This document shows positions 21,368 through 26,529 of a DNA stretch of 26,529 nt, piece after piece. The notes beneath the pieces were generated by a model, which did no database searches, had not been told where the DNA came from, and saw only the letters and a list, made by a program, of their open reading frames with translations. Origin of the DNA: Angelakisella sp. (lineage in GTDB: Bacteria; Bacillota; Clostridia; Oscillospirales; Ruminococcaceae). The stretch's first letter is position 1. Each line of letters begins with the position of its first letter. The stretch spans positions 1-26,529 of the forward strand of contig JAHHTQ010000032.1 in NCBI GenBank assembly GCA_020024555.1, written 5' to 3'. Position numbers and translations under genes: made by a program.

Positions 21368-22090
21368 TTATTTATATAAAACCAAGTCGATATCCTCGCC
21401 TAAAAGTCTTCTAGCAAGGGCATTTGCCTCAATTTTTAATTTATTTTGGTATTGATATGGTTTGGTTAAACAGTTTATATTATCCAGTGGCAACGCGCCA
21501 AGTAAAGAAACCCCAACCACATCAATAACCGTATCTAAGTCTTCTACACCGCAATCATCATCAAGAGACAGGGGTATTTTGTTTATTACTGATTTTGTGT
21601 TTTTATAATTGTGTTCCATAAATATCTTGGCAATTTTTCCTGTTGCCCTGACATCTGCTATTTGCGGTGTTACTGTAAATATTGCCATATCAATTACAGT
21701 AGATATATTTTCATGTAAATCTGTAAATCCGGCAGGGCTGTCTATAATAAGAAGGTCAAATATGGTTTTGTTTTTATTGATAAATTTAATTAAGCTTTCC
21801 TTATTATAAACATAATTATAGTCTGTCGGCGCGCAAATATACCAAAACTCCATATTTTTGGTCTTTATGATAGCTTCCTCTTGTTTGATATTTTCGTCCA
21901 AAACGTCACCTAAATTATAAAGAACAGGCGCGTTATCGTTTAATATTAAATCAAGAGAGCCCAAACCACAAGATGTTTCTATCAGCAGTACTTTTTTTCC
22001 GAGCTTGGCAAAGCCGTTGGCGAGTGACAGCGCAACAGTTGTCTTCCCCGAACCGCCTTTTCCTGATACTATGAGAAAACTTTTCTCCAA
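21368..22090 (-). CDS. MinD/ParA-like ATPase
   Basis: A 240-residue P-loop ATPase with the deviant Walker A motif GKGGSGKTT (10-18), LLIETSCGLGSLD (switch I region, about 35-47) and LLIIDSPAGFTD (Walker B, about 113-124). The C-terminal helix ANALARRLLGEDIDLVLYK looks like the membrane-binding end of MinD-type proteins. It starts at a TTG codon (22090-22088) with AGAGAGG upstream; no ATG is suitably placed before the P-loop. It could place the division site or another polar structure. No minC or minE gene is adjacent, so I do not call it minD. Its partner in the operon is mgsA, which commonly lies near minCDE in Clostridia. Confidence 0.82.
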   Translation of the reverse strand: MEKSFLIVSGKGGSGKTTVALSLANGFAKLGKKVLLIETSCGLGSLDLILNDNAPVLYNLGDVLDENIKQEEAIIKTKNMEFWYICAPTDYNYVYNKESLIKFINKNKTIFDLLIIDSPAGFTDLHENISTVIDMAIFTVTPQIADVRATGKIAKIFMEHNYKNTKSVINKIPLSLDDDCGVEDLDTVIDVVGVSLLGALPLDNINCLTKPYQYQNKLKIEANALARRLLGEDIDLVLYK

Positions 22091-22236
22091 ATAATTATAC
22101 CTCTCTCTGTATAAATTCGTTATTGGTCACAATAAAAAGCCAACAACAATATTATACTCTTGTAATCTATGTAAATCAAGTTAAATTTTAATAACTATTT
22201 TTGTGCAAAATATTAATCGTTGTTTTGTTTTTTAAA

Positions 22237-22270
22237 AAAGTCTGATAGAAAGACAAATCTATCAGACTTT
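22237..22270 (-). terminator. Terminator of the chemoreceptor gene
   Basis: AAAGTCTGATAG/CTATCAGACTTT (22237-22248, 22259-22270), a perfect 12-bp stem followed on the minus strand by further T residues. Confidence 0.92.
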
Positions 22271-22285
22271 AATGCTTGATATTAA

Positions 22286-24337
22286 TTATTTTTTAAGAAT
22301 AAATTGATTAACGGAATTCTTTAACATAGTAGCTTGACTGTTAAGCTCTTGCGCAGATGCCGCGCATTCTTCGGCAGTGGCGCTGTTTGTTTGTATAACA
22401 CTGTTTACTTGTTCTATACTTTCAAGTATTTGATTAATATTTGAAGTTTGATGGTCAGATGCATTGGAAATTTCATCAATGTTAATACCAAGTTCTTTTG
22501 ACTTTTCAACTATATGGTCAAAAGTTTTTGCTGTATTTTCTGTTATTGTTGTACCGTTATTAACAGCAGATACTGTTTCTTCAATCAATTTAGTTGTATT
22601 TTTTGCGGCGCTTGCAGATTTTTGGGCAAGATTACGTACTTCATCGGCAACAACGGCAAAGCCTTTTCCCGCAACGCCTGCACGGGCAGCTTCAACAGCG
22701 GCATTCAGCGCAAGTATATTTGTTTGGAAAGCTATATCGTCAATTGTTTTGACAATTTTACCTATTTCATTGGATTTATTGCTTATATCTTCCATAGCAG
22801 TCAGCATATTTTTCATAAGAGCCTGGCTTTCCTGTACATATTGCGCATTTTCTTTTGATAGGTTGTTTGCAATATTTGCGTGGTGTGCGTTGTTTGCTAT
22901 CTCCTCGGATATATCCTGTATATTTTGTGACAACAGCTCGATTGCCGATGCTTGTTCTATTGTGCCAGAACTCAAAATAGTACTGCTGTCAGCTATTTGG
23001 TTACTGCCTACTTGAACTTCATCTGCGCCGATTTCTATGTTGTTAAGCGTATAATTTAAGTCGCTCTTTATTTTATCGAGTGATTTAATTATAGGTTCGT
23101 AATCACCTATATAAACTTCTCTGTGTCTGCTTTCTACCGTAAAGTCACCATGCGCCATTTGATCAAGGTTATAGGTTATATCATCAACAAGTGATTTAAG
23201 GTCAAAACACATATTTTTCATATATTTTGCAAGTTCGCCAAGTTCATTTGGTTTGTTATATGTAATTTCTACATCTAAGTGACCTTCTGATATGTTTTTT
23301 GCTACATCTACAAGTGTTTTTATAGGTTTCAGCTTTTTGTTTATTGCCAAAGCGAAAAATATAACAACAGATATGCCTAAAAGTGATATTGAAGATAGAA
23401 TTATGGTTAGTTTCATAGTCTTTGCAAAAGCTTCTTTTTCATCAACCATGAATAATATACTCCAATTAAGGTCAGTTTGTTCAAGTTTAAGTGGTTTTAC
23501 AATAATAAATATGCGTCTTTGGCTTGTTTGGCTTACGGAAGTTCCATTATATGGTGTACCGTTTTGTATTGCTTTTAGTATTTCAGGGTTAGCATTTGAT
23601 AAATCAAATTTTTGACCCACAATATTTTTTTTATTGGATATGGAAACAATAGTATCCTGAGATGTTGTTATTAATGTTAATGCAGATTTATATAAGTCGG
23701 ACGTCATATCAATACTATCTAAACTTGACAAATTGATATCTGTATTTGCAACACCTATAAATGTATTGTATTTATAGAGCGGAACACTCAGTGTAATAAG
23801 CCATACGCTTTCGCCATTATCCAGTTTATATTCGTAAGGCTCTGTTATATGTACCGCTTTCAGATTTTTTGAACCTGTGTAGTAGTCACCGTTTTTATAT
23901 TCGGCATAGTCGTTGTGAGATACTACATCAATTTTTCCGTTATTGCGGTAAGCATAAACAGAAAGACCGTCAGGTGTATCCGGAAAAGCCATATTCGGCT
24001 CAAAAGCTGTATAAGAACCAAAAATATGTTCATTTTTCAGTATTGATGAAATTGATTGTTCAAGCATTGGTTTTGCAGTTTCATAATCCAAATTTGTGAT
24101 GTTTATTACTTCGCTTGCCAATCCGTTTGCCGCTGTCAGCATATTGCTGAAATAATTATTGAGTATATCGTTGTTATGATTAGTGATAAACTCCATATTT
24201 TGATTAATATTATTTTTTTCGTTGGAACTCATAGTTATGGTTGAATAGCCGGTTATACTGACTACTACAAACAACATACTTACAAGAATTGTGAAAAAAA
24301 TTTGAAAACTTATATTTTTTGTATTATATTTTTTCAT
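22286..24337 (-). CDS. Methyl-accepting chemotaxis protein with a dCache-type sensor
   Basis: A 683-residue receptor. The start is the ATG at 24337 (MKKYNTKNISFQIFFTILVS) with GGAAGGAG upstream, giving the first membrane span at about 10-33. An extracellular double-Cache-like region (about 40-290) includes DTPDGLSVYAYRNNGKIDV, YYTGSKN and VSVPLY-like strands, then GVANTDINLSSLD. A second span lies near 310-330 (IILSSISLLGISVVIFFALA), then a HAMP domain (KPIKTLVDVAKNISEGHLDV). The cytoplasmic signalling part has the invariant hairpin tip FQTNILALNAAVEAARAG with KGFAVVADEVRNLAQ. It would sense a small ligand and signal through CheA/CheW, encoded elsewhere, so the host is probably motile. The ligand cannot be read. 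Confidence 0.95.
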   Translation of the reverse strand: MKKYNTKNISFQIFFTILVSMLFVVVSITGYSTITMSSNEKNNINQNMEFITNHNNDILNNYFSNMLTAANGLASEVINITNLDYETAKPMLEQSISSILKNEHIFGSYTAFEPNMAFPDTPDGLSVYAYRNNGKIDVVSHNDYAEYKNGDYYTGSKNLKAVHITEPYEYKLDNGESVWLITLSVPLYKYNTFIGVANTDINLSSLDSIDMTSDLYKSALTLITTSQDTIVSISNKKNIVGQKFDLSNANPEILKAIQNGTPYNGTSVSQTSQRRIFIIVKPLKLEQTDLNWSILFMVDEKEAFAKTMKLTIILSSISLLGISVVIFFALAINKKLKPIKTLVDVAKNISEGHLDVEITYNKPNELGELAKYMKNMCFDLKSLVDDITYNLDQMAHGDFTVESRHREVYIGDYEPIIKSLDKIKSDLNYTLNNIEIGADEVQVGSNQIADSSTILSSGTIEQASAIELLSQNIQDISEEIANNAHHANIANNLSKENAQYVQESQALMKNMLTAMEDISNKSNEIGKIVKTIDDIAFQTNILALNAAVEAARAGVAGKGFAVVADEVRNLAQKSASAAKNTTKLIEETVSAVNNGTTITENTAKTFDHIVEKSKELGINIDEISNASDHQTSNINQILESIEQVNSVIQTNSATAEECAASAQELNSQATMLKNSVNQFILKK

Positions 24338-24389
24338 AGTGATACTCCTTCCTTTAATCAAATATACCAAAAAAATACAGTATAGGAAA

Positions 24390-24417
24390 ATTATAGCATA
24401 CATAATGTTTTAATCAA
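24390..24417 (-). promoter_or_regulatory. Promoter of the chemoreceptor gene
   Basis: On the minus strand TTGATT (24417-24412), a 16-bp spacer and TATAAT (24395-24390), about 50 bp before the ATG. Confidence 0.6.
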
Positions 24418-24608
24418 TAAATTTGTATGCTTTTTTGCAAATTTCTACAAATTTTTGTATATTGGCACAAATTATATAGTAAATAATAGAATATGTAATA
24501 AAAAATATATATAATTAATATTTTTTTATAAATTTATACTTTACTGAAATTTATTCATTGTATTATATAATAAATAATTAAATTGTAGATTATTTTAGCA
24601 TAATAGCA

Positions 24609-24637
24609 TTGAATTTTATTTGATAATAGCTTATACT
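24609..24637 (+). promoter_or_regulatory. Promoter of the aminopeptidase gene
   Basis: TTGAAT (24609-24614), a 17-bp spacer and TATACT (24632-24637), 37 bp before the ATG. The 270-bp gap to the divergent chemoreceptor gene holds only these two promoters and AT-rich sequence. Confidence 0.6.
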
Positions 24638-24674
24638 TATAACATAAGTTATTGTTAAGGAGTATATTGTTAAT

Positions 24675-25982
24675 ATGAAAAAAACAGCGGCGCAAGAATT
24701 AATAGAGTTTATAAATAAAAGTAAAAGTACATTTCATGCAGTGGAACAAATGAAATCAGAGCTTATGAAGAACGGTTTTATCGAACTGTCGGAGGCTGAT
24801 GAGTGGAAAATACAAAGAGGGGGAAAATACTTTGTAACACGTAATGACTCATCTATAATTGCGTTTAGAATGCCTATGGAAAAATATAAAGGTTTTCAGA
24901 TAATGGCAAGTCACAGTGACGCGCCGACATTCAAAATAAAAACAAATCCTGAAATGAGTGTTGAAAATAAATACATAAAGCTAAATACTGAAAAATATGG
25001 CGGAATGTTGATTGCGCCATGGTTTGACAGACCTCTTTCCGTTGCCGGAAGACTTATGGTAAAGACATCAAAGGGCATAAAAACGGTTCTTGTAGATGTT
25101 GACAGAGATATTTTGCTTATACCAAATCTTGCTATACATATGAACCGTAAGGCAAATGACGGATATACATACAATGCGCAAAAAGATACGCTTCCGTTAT
25201 TTTCAACATCAAAAGAAAAGGGCGGTTTTGATGAATTGATTGCCAAAACAGCAGGTGTTAAAAAAGAAGATATAGTTTCAAGCGAACTATATCTATACAA
25301 TCGTGAAAAGGGTTTACTGTGGGGTGAAAACAATGAATTTGTATCATCTCCGAGACTTGACGACCTAGAATGTGCGTTTGCGTCATTAAAAGGAATAATT
25401 GACGGAAAAAGCAAAAAGAATGTAACAGTACACGCTGTTTTTGATAATGAAGAAGTAGGCAGCGGAACAAAACAAGGCGCTGCAGCAGGATTTTTGCAAT
25501 CTGTTTTGAAGAGAATAAATATGCTTGATGGCAGAAATGATGAGCAATATCACATTTCTCTTGCAAATAGCTTTATGATATCCGCAGACAATGCGCATGC
25601 GCTACACCCAAACTATACCGAACTAAGCGACCCGACAAACAGACCTTTTATTAATGACGGTATTGTAATAAAATCCAGCGCAAACCAAAAATATACAACC
25701 GATGCAGTATCGGAAGCAATATTTAAAATGATATGCGATAAAAACAATATTCCCACGCAAACATTTGTAAACCGTTCGGATATGTTGGGAGGTTCTACGC
25801 TCGGAAATATATCAAATTCACAAGTTGCGCTGAACACTGTGGATATCGGATTACCGCAACTTGCAATGCACTCACCGTTTGAGACTGCCGGTGTACAGGA
25901 TATAGAATATCTTGTAAATCTTGCCAAAGCATTTTTTGGTAGTTCAATATCAGTTTCAAATAAAGAATTTAACATAATATAA
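24675..25982 (+). CDS. M18 family aminopeptidase
   Basis: A 435-residue zinc metallopeptidase of the aspartyl-aminopeptidase family, expected to remove N-terminal residues, mainly acidic ones, from peptides in the cytosol. Seen here: N-terminal FHAVEQMKSEL; metal and catalytic region MASHSDAPTFKIK with His80 and Asp82; SPRLDDLECAFA; VFDNEEVGSGTKQGA with the Glu-Glu pair; SADNAHALHPNY; and the late ligand segment AMHSPFETAG. Length fits the bacterial apeB-like enzymes. AAGGAG lies about 13 bases before the ATG, a little farther than usual. It is divergent from the chemoreceptor gene and 134 bp upstream of spoVG. Confidence 0.93.
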   Translation: MKKTAAQELIEFINKSKSTFHAVEQMKSELMKNGFIELSEADEWKIQRGGKYFVTRNDSSIIAFRMPMEKYKGFQIMASHSDAPTFKIKTNPEMSVENKYIKLNTEKYGGMLIAPWFDRPLSVAGRLMVKTSKGIKTVLVDVDRDILLIPNLAIHMNRKANDGYTYNAQKDTLPLFSTSKEKGGFDELIAKTAGVKKEDIVSSELYLYNREKGLLWGENNEFVSSPRLDDLECAFASLKGIIDGKSKKNVTVHAVFDNEEVGSGTKQGAAAGFLQSVLKRINMLDGRNDEQYHISLANSFMISADNAHALHPNYTELSDPTNRPFINDGIVIKSSANQKYTTDAVSEAIFKMICDKNNIPTQTFVNRSDMLGGSTLGNISNSQVALNTVDIGLPQLAMHSPFETAGVQDIEYLVNLAKAFFGSSISVSNKEFNII

Positions 25983-26116
25983 AATATAGAATATTTAAGA
26001 AGATTTGGAAGATTATGAATAAAATTGTTTTAAAAATCCTATAATTTTTAAAAGACAATGGGTATATGAAAAATATATTCTTGTAAAATAAAAAAAGACG
26101 AATGGAGAAATACAAA

Positions 26117-26407
26117 ATGCAGATAACAGATATTAAGATTCGCAAATTATTTGAGGACAACCGTCTATGCGCGCTTGTATCAATAACTATTGACAATGCC
26201 ATAGCAATCCACGACATAAAAGTAATCAGAGGGCCGGAAAGACTGTTTGTGGCTATGCCAAGCAGAAAAGACGATACAGGTGTTTACAGAGACGTTGCCC
26301 ACCCAATAACAGCCGAGGCGCGTAGTTTATTGGAAAATGCTGTTTTGGAAAAATATAATGAAGAACTGGAAAAAGCAAAAGCTCCAAATAATGAAGATGT
26401 AGAATAA
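26117..26407 (+). CDS. spoVG: SpoVG family regulator
   Basis: A 96-residue protein (MQITDIKIRKLFEDNRLCAL...) with the family's continuous beta-sheet start, IDNAIAIHDIKVIRGPERLF and VAMPSRKDDTGVYRDVAHPI, and a charged C-terminal helix. SpoVG proteins bind nucleic acid and influence septation, sporulation and virulence genes in Firmicutes. I start at the ATG at 26117 because GGAG lies nine bases upstream; the in-frame ATG at 26102 has no site and adds only MEKYK. No clear promoter stands out in the 134-bp gap before it. A terminator follows directly. Confidence 0.96.
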   Translation: MQITDIKIRKLFEDNRLCALVSITIDNAIAIHDIKVIRGPERLFVAMPSRKDDTGVYRDVAHPITAEARSLLENAVLEKYNEELEKAKAPNNEDVE

Positions 26408-26423
26408 ACATAATAATTACAAA

Positions 26424-26452
26424 AAAAGCTGAGGAAAACTTCCTCAGCTTTT
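26424..26452. terminator. Terminator after spoVG, possibly bidirectional
   Basis: AAAAGCTGAGGAA/TTCCTCAGCTTTT (26424-26436, 26440-26452), a perfect 13-bp stem with a 3-base loop, with A runs before and T residues at the end. The remaining 77 bp to the window edge hold nothing I can identify. Confidence 0.9.
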
Positions 26453-26529
26453 GTCTGTTGAAAAACACTATTACCAGAAAAATATGCACAAAAGATGTAA
26501 TTTCAAAGAAACTTTTTCTCTTGCAAAAA

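Noticed and set aside
22464..23015. 183-codon open frame antisense to the chemoreceptor
   Set aside because: Mirror frame of the strongly conserved signalling domain; no ribosome site and no independent protein features.
1..26529. tRNA, rRNA or CRISPR arrays
   Set aside because: No cloverleaf with a TTCGANTC-type arm, no rRNA signature and no regularly spaced identical repeats were found; the micro-ORF repeats are degenerate and lack unique spacers of CRISPR form.

Overview
The window reads as a low-GC anaerobic member of the Clostridia (Firmicutes). The support is AT-rich sequence with strong Shine-Dalgarno sites, oxygen-sensitive pyruvate formate-lyase (PFL) with its activase, an ECF-type vitamin transporter, the hisS-aspS pair, a MinD-like/methylglyoxal synthase pair, a methyl-accepting chemotaxis protein and spoVG. 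I cannot name the species.

Positions 1-4073 are a minus-strand accessory operon. A strong promoter with repeated candidate operator sites leads to a small XRE-type controller. Next is a 706-residue protein joining a cytosine-5 DNA methyltransferase to a SacI-like restriction endonuclease, with a strong internal ribosome site at the joint. Then come an unrecognised 321-residue protein, a multi-span membrane protein, and a partial gene with a winged-helix start like Mrr-type proteins. Positions 4293-6995 hold mobile-element remains: a broken RepA_N-type replication initiator, a 40-residue ORF, and an intact large serine recombinase with its terminator. Positions 7297-9240 hold a lipoprotein gene and a secreted glycine-rich protein gene, followed by decayed fragments of paralogues of the second gene. 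The edge of the transferred DNA probably lies between about 7040 and 9300.

From 9312 the content is chromosomal. panT-coaX (pantothenate uptake and phosphorylation) run on the minus strand. Then 11152-12066 is a plus-strand transcription unit with a near-consensus promoter, a dyad in the promoter spacer, a strong terminator and no ordinary gene. It carries degenerate repeats about 100 bp apart, each giving a good ribosome site and an ATG-TAY start. Three of these frames stop after only two or three codons, and there are also 15- and 17-codon frames. The pfl operon (15348-12125) follows, with PFL split into a core lacking the glycyl-radical domain, a separate 81-residue radical-domain protein, and the activase. 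A hairpin lies between the two PFL parts and a dyad surrounds the promoter -35 box.

The rest is two secreted-protein genes of unknown function (one DUF4358-like), hisS-aspS, a MinD-like ATPase with mgsA, a dCache-type chemoreceptor, an M18 aminopeptidase and spoVG.

The best candidates for something undescribed are the micro-ORF repeat transcript, the obligately split PFL with its cysteine-bearing tail, and the restriction operon with the methyltransferase-nuclease fusion and two unknown companion genes. All function statements come from reading motifs by eye; no database search was run.
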